Below, one piece after another: positions 37,203 through 47,028 of a stretch of 64,000 bases of DNA (its first letter is position 1; each line of letters starts with the position of its first letter). The notes below the pieces were generated by a model. The model saw nothing but the letters and a program-made list of their open reading frames with translations. It had not been told where the DNA came from and searched no databases. The stretch is from Blastopirellula marina. GTDB lineage: Bacteria; Planctomycetota; Planctomycetia; Pirellulales; Pirellulaceae. The stretch spans positions 78,358 to 142,357 of the forward strand of contig NZ_PUIA01000014.1 of the NCBI RefSeq assembly GCF_002967715.1, read 5' to 3'. A program made the position numbers and the translations under genes.

Positions 37203-38666
37203 ATGGATCCTCAGAGCGAATATATCCAAGCGATCACCCGCCGCCACTTCTTTCAGAAGGGGGCCCTTGGGCTAGGTGCCGCGGCGCTGGCCTCGATGAC
37301 CGATCTGCCGGCCCAGGCAGCGAAGCTTCCCAGTTCTGGCATTGGCGGTCTGCCCAATCTGCCCCACTTCGCCCCCAAAGCGAAGCGGGCCATCTACTTG
37401 TTCATGGCCGGTGCTCCGTGCCAGATGGACTTGTTCGACTACAAGCCGCAAATGAACGAGTGGTACGACAAAGATCTTCCTGAATCAATCCGGCAGGGGC
37501 AACGTCTCACGACGATGACCTCTGGTCAGAAGCGTTTTCCGATCGCTCCTTCCAAGTTCAAGTTTTCCCCCTACGGTGAAAACGGCACGATGATTAGCGA
37601 GCTGTTGCCGTACCATGGAAAGATGGTCGACGACATCGCGATCGTAAAGTCGCTCCATACCGAGGCTATCAACCACGACCCGGCCATCACGTACATCTGC
37701 ACCGGCAACCAACTGCCTGGCCGACCCAGTTTGGGCTCGTGGCTCAGCTATGGTCTTGGTTCGATGAACGAGAACCTTCCGACCTTCGTCGTGATGACAC
37801 CCAACTGGAGCGGTCGCAAGGAAGCCCAGGCACTTTATAACCGCCTGTGGGGAGCCGGCTTCCTGCCGTCGAAGCATTCGGCGGTCACGCTGCGCAAGTC
37901 AGGCGACCCGATCTTGTTCCTGTCGAATCCCGAAGGAATCGATAGCTCACTCCGCCGGCGAATGCTCGATAGCGTTTCCAAGATCAACCAAGAAACCTAT
38001 CGGCTTTCAGGCGATCCTGAAACACAATCGCGAATCTCGCAGTACGAGATGGCGTTCCGCATGCAGTCCTCGGTGCCGGACCTGGTCGATTTGAAGCAAG
38101 AAACGCAAGCGACGCTCGATATGTACGGCCCGGAAGTCACCAAGCCCGGGACGTTTGCGGCCAGCTGTTTGCTGGCCCGGCGTATGGTTGAACGGGACGT
38201 ACGCTTTGTACAGATCTTCCATCGCGGTTGGGATCAGCACGGGAACGTGGCTCGCGATCTTCCGGCTCAGGCCAAAGATGTCGATCAAGCCGCGTGGGCA
38301 TTGATTCAAGATCTGAAGATGCGCGGCATGCTGGACGATACGCTGGTCGTCTGGGGTGGCGAGTTCGGCCGCACGATCTACAGCCAAGGTGGATTGTCGA
38401 AAGAAAACTACGGCCGCGACCATCATCCGCGTTGTTTCACCGTCTGGATGGCTGGCGGTGGCGTGAAGCCTGGCGTGGTGCATGGCGAAACGGACGACTT
38501 CAGCTACAACATCGTCAAAGATCCGGTCCACATTGCTGACTTGAACGCGACGATCCTGCACTGTCTGGGGATCGATCATCGCCGACTGTCGATCCCGTTC
38601 CAGGGGCTCGATGTCCGACTAACCGGGGTCGAAGAGCGACACCCGGTCAAAGAGTTGCTGATCTAG
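37203..38666 (+). CDS. DUF1501 protein with Tat signal
   Basis: The 487-residue protein begins with a twin-arginine signal ([18 protein letters not shown]). The DUF1501 fold is related to the alkaline phosphatase/sulfatase superfamily: [22 protein letters not shown] near 60, [25 protein letters not shown] near 395 and [17 protein letters not shown]. Candidate metal ligands are D/H in these segments. It is paired with the preceding PSCyt1/PSD1 gene, 39 bases apart, so both should be made together and exported by different routes. The substrate is unknown; sulfated or phosphorylated polysaccharide has been suggested for the family. Confidence 0.92.
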   Translation: MDPQSEYIQAITRRHFFQKGALGLGAAALASMTDLPAQAAKLPSSGIGGLPNLPHFAPKAKRAIYLFMAGAPCQMDLFDYKPQMNEWYDKDLPESIRQGQRLTTMTSGQKRFPIAPSKFKFSPYGENGTMISELLPYHGKMVDDIAIVKSLHTEAINHDPAITYICTGNQLPGRPSLGSWLSYGLGSMNENLPTFVVMTPNWSGRKEAQALYNRLWGAGFLPSKHSAVTLRKSGDPILFLSNPEGIDSSLRRRMLDSVSKINQETYRLSGDPETQSRISQYEMAFRMQSSVPDLVDLKQETQATLDMYGPEVTKPGTFAASCLLARRMVERDVRFVQIFHRGWDQHGNVARDLPAQAKDVDQAAWALIQDLKMRGMLDDTLVVWGGEFGRTIYSQGGLSKENYGRDHHPRCFTVWMAGGGVKPGVVHGETDDFSYNIVKDPVHIADLNATILHCLGIDHRRLSIPFQGLDVRLTGVEERHPVKELLI

Positions 38667-38670
38667 CCTG

Positions 38671-38691
38671 GATCAGAGTTTTGTTCTGATC
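38671..38691 (+). terminator. Possible terminator after the DUF1501 gene
   Basis: GATCAGA pairs with TCTGATC around GTTTTGT, five bases after the stop. The stem is short and not followed by a T tract, so function is uncertain. Confidence 0.35.
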
Positions 38692-38838
38692 TAAGCCGCC
38701 GACGATTATCCTTTTGGTCATTCGCTCGCCTAAGAAGAGGAGAGCCACGGTTTGCCACGGGAGGCAAGCGAATGTCCAATTGTTTGCCACGGTTCGCCGG
38801 CGGCTGGGGCAGGCATGGGGGCGATACCACCCGCCGTG

Positions 38839-40122
38839 CTATTTAGCCCGGCTGATGTACATCGGAATCTTCAACTCTGGTTGCGAAGATTCAATCATCT
38901 CTTTGGCACGATCTCTCGCGTCGACCAGCTTGCTTCCTTCCGAAGGAGCAGTGATCTGGCGAAACTGCGTAGCCAGTTGTTCGACCGCTGGCTGCATCAG
39001 AACGATCTCGGCCAGCTGCGATCGCAGGTCGCTCGAGCTACCCAGGACAGCAACCATCGTCTTGTTCAGGCCTGTCACCAGGTCGACATTCTCTACCAGG
39101 GCTGGCACACAATCGTCCAGGCGGACCACCTGATCTTCGATCTGGTCGATCTTGTGCAGGTTCTCTTGTGCCTTGGAGATCTTTTCTTCCTGCGAGTTCA
39201 GGAAGTTCACCAGCCAGGCCAGTTCGTCCATGTTCTTGGTCGCCGAAGTGGTTTCCTTTCGCACGTCTTTGATGCGAGTGTTCAGACGAATTGCTTCGTA
39301 CGACAGTTCGGTAGCGGCATCCAGCGTATCGGCCAGCTTCTGCACCTGCAGATCCATCGACTTCTGGTTGTCCAGAATTGATTGCACCTGTGCCAGAACG
39401 AGGTTGGACTGCTCGGTGTCGATCGCCAACTGCTGTACGCGGTTTTGGTTATGGGCCAGCGAATCGATGGCACGATCGGTAGCGTCCGACTGGGCGGCCA
39501 GGTCGCAGATGGCGTTCTGCAGCTTCCAGTGATTGTCCACCGTGGCGGTTAGTTCCGGCATCAGGCACTGTTGGTTAATCAGTTGCTGCTGAACCAGTTC
39601 CATCGACGAAAGCGCGTCCTTCGCTTTGTAGATGTCAACTCCGCTACGTCCAAGTCGAGCGGCCAGCGATTCGAGTTCGTCGACACGCTTCTGAGCAGCG
39701 GTCAGCTTCAGCGTGGCCTTGTCCAGGTCGGACTGCATGTTGCTGAGCTTGGCGGCCGTTGCATCGACCGTATTCAGCTTGGCCGACAGGCGAGCGATTT
39801 CGTCGTGCAGGCGATCCGACCGCTGGATGGTCTGACCTGCTTTGTAGAGCTTGCTGCTCTGATCTTCCAGGCGTGCCAGAAGCGAGTTGGTTCGCTGAGT
39901 GGCATCGTTGAACCCGGTCAGTTGATTGAGCGGGTGGTGGGTTGCTTTGACTTCTTTTTCAACTTGAGCGAGTTGCTTTACCAAGTCTTGCTGCAGCCAG
40001 AACTGGTTGGCTGCGATACCTACCGCGATTCCTAAAACGAGACAGAAACCGCCGACGATACCTGGGTTCCGCATAGCCCAGCCATAATCGGTATCATCCA
40101 CATAATGATCATTAATCGGCAT
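38839..40122 (-). CDS. Membrane-anchored coiled-coil protein
   Basis: The 427-residue protein starts at ATG 40122 with an excellent GGAGGAG ribosome site; an in-frame upstream start at 40269 lacks support. It has a short acidic N-terminus, one membrane helix (about residues 17-40, NPGIVGGFCLVLGIAVGIAA), and then a continuous heptad region to about 400 rich in Leu, Gln, Asp and Ala. No enzymatic motif is present. The topology suggests a cytoplasmic N-terminus and a long extracytoplasmic rod. It resembles methyl-accepting or septation coiled-coil proteins only in shape; no family is recognised. Confidence 0.82.
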   Translation of the reverse strand: MPINDHYVDDTDYGWAMRNPGIVGGFCLVLGIAVGIAANQFWLQQDLVKQLAQVEKEVKATHHPLNQLTGFNDATQRTNSLLARLEDQSSKLYKAGQTIQRSDRLHDEIARLSAKLNTVDATAAKLSNMQSDLDKATLKLTAAQKRVDELESLAARLGRSGVDIYKAKDALSSMELVQQQLINQQCLMPELTATVDNHWKLQNAICDLAAQSDATDRAIDSLAHNQNRVQQLAIDTEQSNLVLAQVQSILDNQKSMDLQVQKLADTLDAATELSYEAIRLNTRIKDVRKETTSATKNMDELAWLVNFLNSQEEKISKAQENLHKIDQIEDQVVRLDDCVPALVENVDLVTGLNKTMVAVLGSSSDLRSQLAEIVLMQPAVEQLATQFRQITAPSEGSKLVDARDRAKEMIESSQPELKIPMYISRAK

Positions 40123-40556
40123 ATGAATCTCCTCCGTGTTTAATTGGCAACGTCCGTGCTCCTCGTGAGCACTAATGTTATCGAAACACGCACCGTCTTC
40201 GGAAAAGTCATCCATCCACGATTCCCAAAGGTTTACTAGCACGCCGCACCCATCACCCAAATAACCCACACAGCCTGAACGTTATGTTAAGGGTGAATCA
40301 ATCTCTTTACGTAGTCCTTAAACTCGCTGAATATGGGTGGGTGGAAGGGTTGCAACCCGCCTAAAAAGAACATGCGCCAAGCTTTGTCTGGTCACGAAGT
40401 GACCAATTCTGCGCATCGTTATAAGCTGCGTTTGTGTTGCAAGGTTGTGATAAGTTATTGAAAAATAGGTGTGCAAGTTGTAGTAACGCCTTGTGTCGCA
40501 AGACGTTTATTGCTCGACAAGAATCAAGCATTCGTGCCCTGTTTTTCCGCGAGTGC
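40123..40556. other. Intergenic region with palindromes (434 bp)
   Basis: It lies between the coiled-coil gene start and the macrodomain gene end, both on the minus strand. It contains a perfect 12-bp palindrome GGGTTGCAACCC at 40347-40358 and a 7-bp-stem hairpin TGGTCAC/GTGACCA at 40389-40405. The stretch 40410-40530 is AT-rich. No supported coding frame is present. Confidence 0.5.
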
Positions 40557-41027
40557 CTATTTGGCGGCCTCATACTCGACAAGCGTAACCTCCAAACAAC
40601 TGGCTAAGCTTGTCAGTTCGTCTTCCATGATCGATCGCGCTTTGTCCTGGCGAAAACCGCCAGAGCCGCTGCCAAGAATCGGGAACGCGATCGTGCGGAA
40701 TTGTTTTTCTTCTGCCAGACGCATCGCGTTTTGCACGCTGTGGCGAATGGAATACTCCGAGGCACGCCAAAGCATGTTGATACCGGCGACATGGATGATC
40801 CCGCGATAGGGCAGCTTGCCGGCGGTCGTAAAGACCGCTTGGCCTAAAGCAATGGGGCCAAGCTTTGCCAGTTCATGGAAAGGAGCGTCCCCCGCTTTTC
40901 GCTTGATAGCCCCCGATACTCCTTGCGGCAGTAACAGCCACCAGGGAATGATGTTACGGTTCCAGGCATTCACAATCACCTCGACATCTTGCTGCAGAAG
41001 GTCGCCTTGTACGATCTGGGTTGGCAT
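40557..41027 (-). CDS. Macrodomain protein (ADP-ribose binding)
   Basis: The 156-residue single macrodomain starts at ATG 41027 with AAGG about 11 bases upstream. Hallmarks are VQGDLLQQDVEVIVNAWN (usually NAAN), GVSGAIKRKAG, GKLPYRGIIHVAGI and the phosphate loop FPILGSGSGGF. Macrodomains bind ADP-ribose and can reverse ADP-ribosylation or process O-acetyl-ADP-ribose. The NAWN change alters the adenosine pocket. No ADP-ribosyltransferase gene is adjacent. Confidence 0.85.
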   Translation of the reverse strand: MPTQIVQGDLLQQDVEVIVNAWNRNIIPWWLLLPQGVSGAIKRKAGDAPFHELAKLGPIALGQAVFTTAGKLPYRGIIHVAGINMLWRASEYSIRHSVQNAMRLAEEKQFRTIAFPILGSGSGGFRQDKARSIMEDELTSLASCLEVTLVEYEAAK

Positions 41028-41183
41028 TATCGTTCGCCTTGGTGGAATTGGGCCTAATTCTTTTCTACATAACCAGTTAGTTTCCCCCAAGCCGAGATTG
41101 AGCCCGATCCCTTCCCACAGTATGCTGAACCTATCGCCCCGTACGATATTTTATGCCCATTGGGCACTGCCTGGGATGAATCG

Positions 41184-41678
41184 ATGAAAGTTGCCAAGAA
41201 TACGGTCGTTTCCATTACCTACACCCTGAAAGATTCCGAAGGGAATCTGATCGATTCGGCCGATGCGTCGGATCCGCTTGCTTATTTGCATGGCGTTGGG
41301 AATTTGATTCCTGGAATGGAAAAGGCGCTCGACGACCGTGACAACGGCGAGACCTTCCAGGTCGTCATTCCGCCGGAAGAAGGCTACGGCATGTTCGACG
41401 AAGAGCTGATCTGGGAACTGGAAAAAGACCAGTTTGCCGAGCTGGGCGAGGTCGAAGAAGGTCTGCAGTTCGTTCTTGAGACCGAAGACGATCAGGTCCT
41501 GGTCACTGTCGTCGACATCAAAGACGACGTGGTCATCGTCGATGGCAATCACGAACTGGCCGATGAAACGCTCTATTTCGACATCACCGTCGTCGACGTG
41601 CGCGAAGCGACGCCTGAAGAGCTTGAGCACGGCCACGCGCACGGTCCTGGTAGCGCACACGATCACGACCACGGTTAG
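41184..41678 (+). CDS. slyD: FKBP-type peptidyl-prolyl isomerase, SlyD-like
   Basis: The 164-residue protein has the SlyD core: VSITYTLKDSEGNLIDSAD, GVGNLIPGMEKALDDRDNGETFQVVIPPEEGYG, and an insert-in-flap chaperone domain (about 70-120). The His-rich tail (HGHAHG and HDHDHG) would bind nickel or another metal. I start at ATG 41184; a TTG 24 bases upstream lacks a ribosome site. SlyD folds proline-limited proteins and donates nickel to hydrogenases in E. coli. Here it may serve general chaperoning or metal storage. Confidence 0.9.
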   Translation: MKVAKNTVVSITYTLKDSEGNLIDSADASDPLAYLHGVGNLIPGMEKALDDRDNGETFQVVIPPEEGYGMFDEELIWELEKDQFAELGEVEEGLQFVLETEDDQVLVTVVDIKDDVVIVDGNHELADETLYFDITVVDVREATPEELEHGHAHGPGSAHDHDHG

Positions 41679-41797
41679 TCGCCCGCCGGTGGTGCCGTGT
41701 TGTCAGGCCGCTCCCTTAGCGGTAACCTCCTGGGATTGCTTGTCATGGGGCGCAATCTCCAGTAGGCCGGATCAACTCAAGCACACCAGCACAAATC

Positions 41798-43639
41798 ATG
41801 GGCTATCGAACTCTCCGAGCCTGCGTCGATGATCTCCGTCGCGCAGGCCATCTGTTAGTGGTCGAAGACGTTGTCGACGCACGCCTGGAAATCGCCGAGA
41901 TCCAGCGCCGCGTCTATGCCAACAACGGCCCTGCCATTCTGTTTGCGAGCGTCAAGGATTGCCGCTTTCCGATGGTGGGCAATCTGTTTGGTTCGATCGA
42001 GCGTGCCCGCTTCATCTTTCGCGACACGCTGGAAACCGTGAAGCGACTGATCGAACTGAAGATCGATCCGAACCAACTGCTGAAATCACCGCTGCGGTAC
42101 GCGTACGCGCCACTGGGTGCTCTTTCGATGCTCCCCAAAAAGGTCCGCAGCGGGCCCATCTTCCAAAACGAAATCAAGCTGACCGATCTGCCCAAGCTAG
42201 TCTCGTGGCCCGACGACGGCGGACCGTACGTGACCCTTCCTCAGGTCTACACCGAGGACCCACGCCACGGCGGGCTGAATCACTCGAACCTGGGCATGTA
42301 CCGTATGCAGATCGCTGGCAACGAGTATGACCCTGCCAGCGAAGTTGGCTTGCACTATCAGATTCATCGTGGCATCGGCGTGCATCACGCCGCCGCAATT
42401 GCCAAGGGAGAGCCGCTACGGGTGAACATCTTCGTCGGCGGAAATCCGGCTATGACGCTGGCCGCCGTGATGCCGCTGCCTGAGGGGCTTTCCGAACTCG
42501 GTTTCGCCGGGGCCCTGGCCGGGCACCGCATTCCCATGGCCACCGCGCGCACCAAGCTACCCATCTACGCTGAGGCTGACTTCTGCATCAGCGGCACCAT
42601 TCATGCTGGCGAAGAAAAGCCCGAAGGCCCCTTCGGCGACCACCTCGGCTATTACAGCTTGAAGCACTTGTTCCCGACCATGCGGGTCGACAAGGTCTAT
42701 CACCGCGACGGAGCCATCTGGCCCTTCACGGTCGTCGGCAGACCACCCCAGGAAGACACAACCTTCGGCGAGCTGATCCACGAAATCACCGGACCGGTCA
42801 TTCCCACCGTGCTGCCTGGCGTGAAGGAAGTTCACGCGGTCGATGCCTCCGGCGTCCACCCGCTACTGCTGGCAATCGGCAGCGAACGCTACGTTCCATA
42901 CGAAGAACGATGCCGTCCGAAAGAACTGATGACCCAGGCCTCGGCCATCCTCGGACAGGGGCAGATGTCGCTGGCGAAGTACTTGTTCATCGCCGCCGAA
43001 CAAGATGACCCCAGTTTGAACCTGCACGAGATCTGTCCGTTCCTTATGCACATGCTGCGGCGTGTCGACTGGCGACGCGACATCCACTTCCTCACTGAGA
43101 CCACGATCGACACGCTCGACTACTCCAGCGGCCAGTTCAACCATGGCTCGAAGGCTATTGTCGCCGCCGTCGGGCCACCGATTCGCGAGCTATTGAATGA
43201 ACTGCCCAGCGACCTGACCCTTCCCGATGGCTTCCACAAACCGAAGATCGCCATGCCCGGCGTGCTGGTCGTGAGCGGCCCGAAGTACGAAGCGCCCCTA
43301 CAGGAAACCGAACCATCCATCGAGCGGTTCACCTCGTTCTACTCGGCCAGCGACAGCATCAACCGGTTCCCGCTGGTGATCGTCGCCGACGAAAGCGAGT
43401 TCACCGCCCAGACGCTCAATAACCTCTTGTGGGTCACCTTTACCCGCAGCAACCCCGCCGCCGACGTCCACGGCATCGCCAGCAGCACGGTACAAAAGCA
43501 CTGGGGCTGCGAAGGAGCCTTGGTGATCGATGCTCGTTTGAAGCCATGGAACGCCCCACCGCTCGTTGAAGCTCCCACGGTGACGGCTAAGGTCGACGCT
43601 ATGGCCGCCCAAGGTGGCCCGCTGGCGAAGTATCTGTAG
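41798..43639 (+). CDS. UbiD-family decarboxylase
   Basis: The 613-residue protein has the UbiD fold throughout: NLFGSIERARFIF, HHAAAIAKGEPLRVNIFVGG, and the active-site strand with EGPFGDHLGYYS carrying conserved Glu residues of the prenylated-FMN site. It also has GRPPQEDTTFGELIHE. UbiD enzymes reversibly decarboxylate aromatic or unsaturated acids. The N-terminal half fits the family, while the C-terminal 100 residues extend it somewhat. No ubiX-like flavin prenyltransferase is adjacent. Substrate unknown; a menaquinone or futalosine pathway role (MqnL/P type) is one possibility. Confidence 0.9.
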   Translation: MGYRTLRACVDDLRRAGHLLVVEDVVDARLEIAEIQRRVYANNGPAILFASVKDCRFPMVGNLFGSIERARFIFRDTLETVKRLIELKIDPNQLLKSPLRYAYAPLGALSMLPKKVRSGPIFQNEIKLTDLPKLVSWPDDGGPYVTLPQVYTEDPRHGGLNHSNLGMYRMQIAGNEYDPASEVGLHYQIHRGIGVHHAAAIAKGEPLRVNIFVGGNPAMTLAAVMPLPEGLSELGFAGALAGHRIPMATARTKLPIYAEADFCISGTIHAGEEKPEGPFGDHLGYYSLKHLFPTMRVDKVYHRDGAIWPFTVVGRPPQEDTTFGELIHEITGPVIPTVLPGVKEVHAVDASGVHPLLLAIGSERYVPYEERCRPKELMTQASAILGQGQMSLAKYLFIAAEQDDPSLNLHEICPFLMHMLRRVDWRRDIHFLTETTIDTLDYSSGQFNHGSKAIVAAVGPPIRELLNELPSDLTLPDGFHKPKIAMPGVLVVSGPKYEAPLQETEPSIERFTSFYSASDSINRFPLVIVADESEFTAQTLNNLLWVTFTRSNPAADVHGIASSTVQKHWGCEGALVIDARLKPWNAPPLVEAPTVTAKVDAMAAQGGPLAKYL

Positions 43640-43729
43640 CGGCACGAAATGCAGGAATCGTGCTGGTTCCGCATGATCGGTGTGTTACGATGGGCGGCTC
43701 CCCCCACCGGAATAGCACGGAGTCATGCA

Positions 43730-45811
43730 ATGTCACGGATTGGTTCACTACTTCTCTTCGGTCTGCTTCTTACCGCGACGACAGTGACTGCCCAAGATCG
43801 ATTTGAAGCGATGCAGTATGGCTTCGTGGTCGATGAAAGGGATCGCCCCGTACCCGATATCGAAGTCCGCGGGCTATGGAAACCAGAATACCGTTCACCG
43901 TTCGGATCTTCGCTGGGTATAACACGAACGGATCAGGAAGGGAAATTCGTTGTGCCGCTGCCGGCGGGCAATGTCTCAGGAATTGAATTCCTGGCCAGCG
44001 ATGGTAATGGTTTGGCCGGCTACGTCAAACGTGGCACAACTCGCATCGGCGAACCCGTCTGGGAGCCTGCGAAAGTGGTACTGAAGCCTTGTCGCCGATA
44101 CGACGTCCAGGTGAAAGACGCTGAAGGCAACCCAAGCGAAGGTATCCATGTCAGTGTCATGCCAGAGTTTCTAGGAGAGTTCGTTCAGCAGACCGACGCT
44201 CAAGGCAAGGCCACCATACGGGCACCGACAGAGCACAAGGCCGATGCAATCCTGGCTTGGGATAAAGAACGCGGAATGGACTACGCTGCGTTCGATCGCT
44301 TCGGAAAGGTAGAGCCTGGCCGCATCTCGCCCATGCATAGTGAGACGGTCCAGATGAAGCTTGTCCCTTGGAAGACCTATCCAATCCAAGTCGTCGATCT
44401 CGACGAGCAACCGATCGTTCAGGCGGCGTTAACGCCTGAGTGGGTTCACTTGCCTCGGCGTCTTACTCCGATCCCTTCGGGCACTTTGATGACGGCGTAC
44501 ACGGACGACAAAGGCTGGGCGAAGGTCCGTATTCCTGAAGACTCCTTGATTCCATCGATTGGCGTTCAGAAGCCAGGCTACTACACACACAAAGTGTTAT
44601 CGAACATTGTGCAGTCGAAGGCACCAATCAAGATGGTCCCTCTCGTACCGGTTAAGGGAACCATTCTCAATCCCGATGGAAGTCCGGCCGAAGGGGTGCC
44701 GGTCAATTGCTCGGGTTCGAACGAACCTACGTCAGGCTTTAGTAGCTATGACAGAACCGATAACGAAGGAAAGTTCTATTTGGAAGTTCCCGGCAATAGT
44801 TACGCCATCGTTTTCGCCAAAACAGAAGCTCTGGCCGCGCCGGTCAAGCCACTGGTCATTCACCACGATCAGCCGTTAGAGCCTATTACCTTGACGCTAA
44901 AGCCAATGGCGCGAGTCTTTGGCAAATTAGCCGACCGCAACGGGCAGCCTTTGAAAATGGAAAAGCTCAGTTTCCATCGAATTGATGGCAAGGGGGGAAA
45001 ATACTTTGAAACGCTTCCCGTCGACCAGCGTTTGAAGAATGGCCCGCGACATTCATTCACCTCTGAGCGTTATAACACCAAGTCCGACGAACAGGGTAAT
45101 TACGAAGTCTTATTGGGTCAGGGGCAGTACGAGATCCGACTGAGGAATAGAACCCAACACCAGGAACTCATGGTCGACTCGGAAGAACCAAAGAAGTTAG
45201 ACCTGCGTAACGAAGCGTTTCCGGAGCGAGTCCTCTCGGGGCACGTGGTCACGGTGGAAGGCAGTGGATGTAGCGCTGCCAGGGCTCGCGTTCAGGGGCT
45301 CGCTCAAAGCCATCGATCGAGCAAGGAGTTCTACTACGCGACGTTTCAGATGTCATGCGATGAGAAAGGCAATTTCGAGACGAAACCGCTTGGATATCCC
45401 TATGTCGTCACGGTGAAAAGTCGAGACGGCAAATGCCAAGGCCTGGCGTTCGTACCGCCCGATACCGATGAGTTCGATATCTTGTTAGCTGCGCCGATAA
45501 AAGCGACCGGCACGCTAGTCGAGCAAAATGGTACGCCCGTCGCTAATCGGCCAATTACTGCCATTGTCGAGTTCGAGTTCAATGGCGAGGTACATTCAGC
45601 GACGGCCAAATGGGGCACGACAACCGATGCCCAGGGACGCTTCGAACTTACGGGATTGGTCGCCGGGCAGAAGTGTTCAGTGCGTGTGCTGCGAGAAGCC
45701 CAGCCGGGCGAGATTGGCCAGCGGCTGGAATTTGCGTTTCACTTTACCACGCAAGAGAACAACGCAAGCCAATACTTAGGCGAAGTCAAAGTTGCTTCGC
45801 CTAAGAAGTGA
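43730..45811 (+). CDS. Secreted protein with carboxypeptidase-regulatory-like repeats
   Basis: The 693-residue exported protein starts at ATG 43730 (GGAG 11 bases upstream) and has a signal peptide ending near residue 21 (VTAQ). The rest is a series of about five beta-sandwich CarboxypepD_reg-like modules. They are recognised by recurring patterns such as DERDRPVPDIEVRGLW, TRTDQEGKFVVPLPAG, NPDGSPAEGVPV and TDAQGRFELTGLVAG. Such modules are structural or adhesive and common in planctomycete exported proteins. No enzyme domain is seen. Function unknown. Confidence 0.82.
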   Translation: MSRIGSLLLFGLLLTATTVTAQDRFEAMQYGFVVDERDRPVPDIEVRGLWKPEYRSPFGSSLGITRTDQEGKFVVPLPAGNVSGIEFLASDGNGLAGYVKRGTTRIGEPVWEPAKVVLKPCRRYDVQVKDAEGNPSEGIHVSVMPEFLGEFVQQTDAQGKATIRAPTEHKADAILAWDKERGMDYAAFDRFGKVEPGRISPMHSETVQMKLVPWKTYPIQVVDLDEQPIVQAALTPEWVHLPRRLTPIPSGTLMTAYTDDKGWAKVRIPEDSLIPSIGVQKPGYYTHKVLSNIVQSKAPIKMVPLVPVKGTILNPDGSPAEGVPVNCSGSNEPTSGFSSYDRTDNEGKFYLEVPGNSYAIVFAKTEALAAPVKPLVIHHDQPLEPITLTLKPMARVFGKLADRNGQPLKMEKLSFHRIDGKGGKYFETLPVDQRLKNGPRHSFTSERYNTKSDEQGNYEVLLGQGQYEIRLRNRTQHQELMVDSEEPKKLDLRNEAFPERVLSGHVVTVEGSGCSAARARVQGLAQSHRSSKEFYYATFQMSCDEKGNFETKPLGYPYVVTVKSRDGKCQGLAFVPPDTDEFDILLAAPIKATGTLVEQNGTPVANRPITAIVEFEFNGEVHSATAKWGTTTDAQGRFELTGLVAGQKCSVRVLREAQPGEIGQRLEFAFHFTTQENNASQYLGEVKVASPKK

Positions 45812-45839
45812 CGTTGGCAGGGTTCGTGGTGGGTAGAGG

Positions 45840-46991
45840 TTAATCCTTCAACGGATTAAACAAGATCTGCGTGCCATCTTTGCCCGGCACGACGATATCA
45901 ATGTCGCCGTCGCCGTCGATGTCAGCCGTGCGGATCTGTAGGCCGATGCCGACTTCGCCGCGGTTGATGGTGTGGCGGGTGAAGTTGCCGGCGGCGTCCC
46001 ATGTGTAGTAGTTCAGCACCGGTGGTTCTTTGCCGCCTGGGTCGTTGCCGTTGTGGGCACGCACGCGTTTGCCGGTGACCAGGTCGTCTTTGCCGTCACC
46101 ATCCAGGTCGGCCAGATGCAGCGCGTGGGCCTGGCTGAACGTGTCGTCGATCATCTTCTGCTCGAAGAGCAGTTTGCCGTCCTTATCGGTGCCGTTGGCA
46201 ATCCATGCCCACAGACCGAAGCCGTGCGCCTTGCTGGCGATGATGTCGTTCTTGCCGTCGCCGTTCACATCGGTCACCAGCATCGGGCAGGGGAGGTGAT
46301 CGCTCCAATCTTCGTGGAACGTCCACGCGCTGGACCACGGACCACCTTCAGGGCCTTCGTACCAGCCTTGGCCGACGAGAATGTCGATGCGGCCATCGTT
46401 GTTGATGTCGCCGACGCCGATGCCGTGCCCGTTACGATCGCCAATCTTGAACGAGGTTAGCTGCGGTTCCCCCTTGTCGTTCTTGGTGAAGCGGCAAGCA
46501 AGCAAAGGGTTCTTGGGGTTCCACTGATTGGTGACCCACTCATCGACCCCGTCCCCATCCAGGTCGACCATCACGGTCGCTTCGTTGGTGGTCAGCTTGG
46601 TGTCGATCAGGTTGTGTTCTTTCCACAGGAAGCCTTGCTGTATGGCAGGCGAGCCTGGGTTTTCGTACCAATTGACGCGACCTTGAAAGAAGTCGCCAGC
46701 GACGACGTCCATCTTGCCGTCGCCGTTCACGTCCATCGCGAAATCGCCGTTGGAGTGAACGTAGCCGTTGGCGTCTTCAAAGAAGCGAACCGGTCGCGGC
46801 AACCAGTCGCCGTTGCGATACCAGTTGCGGCCAGCGATGACGTCGAGCTTGCCGTCTCCGTCGAAGTCGGCAATGTCGCACCCTTCGTTGGCATCGACCC
46901 CCAGGACCTTCACGGTGAAGTTTTCCGGGGCCGAGGCAACCGCCGCATAAGGCAGGGCAAGCAGGAGGGATAAGCTAAACAAGCTACGCAT
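45840..46991 (-). CDS. Secreted FG-GAP/VCBS beta-propeller protein
   Basis: The 383-residue protein starts at ATG 46991 with AGGA upstream and a signal peptide ending near residue 19. It contains seven calcium-binding-like DxDGDG/DVNGDG/DINNDG repeats spaced about 45-60 residues apart, for example DFDGDGKLDVIAGRNWY, DVNGDGKMDVVAGDF and DIDGDGDIDIVVPGKDG. This predicts a seven-bladed propeller. FG-GAP proteins often bind polysaccharides or ligands at the cell surface. It lies 37 bases downstream of the MoaD-like gene on the same strand. Confidence 0.9.
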   Translation of the reverse strand: MRSLFSLSLLLALPYAAVASAPENFTVKVLGVDANEGCDIADFDGDGKLDVIAGRNWYRNGDWLPRPVRFFEDANGYVHSNGDFAMDVNGDGKMDVVAGDFFQGRVNWYENPGSPAIQQGFLWKEHNLIDTKLTTNEATVMVDLDGDGVDEWVTNQWNPKNPLLACRFTKNDKGEPQLTSFKIGDRNGHGIGVGDINNDGRIDILVGQGWYEGPEGGPWSSAWTFHEDWSDHLPCPMLVTDVNGDGKNDIIASKAHGFGLWAWIANGTDKDGKLLFEQKMIDDTFSQAHALHLADLDGDGKDDLVTGKRVRAHNGNDPGGKEPPVLNYYTWDAAGNFTRHTINRGEVGIGLQIRTADIDGDGDIDIVVPGKDGTQILFNPLKD

Positions 46992-47028
46992 GGTTGGATT
47001 TCCTGAGGAGGGGGAAGTGTGAGGGGTG

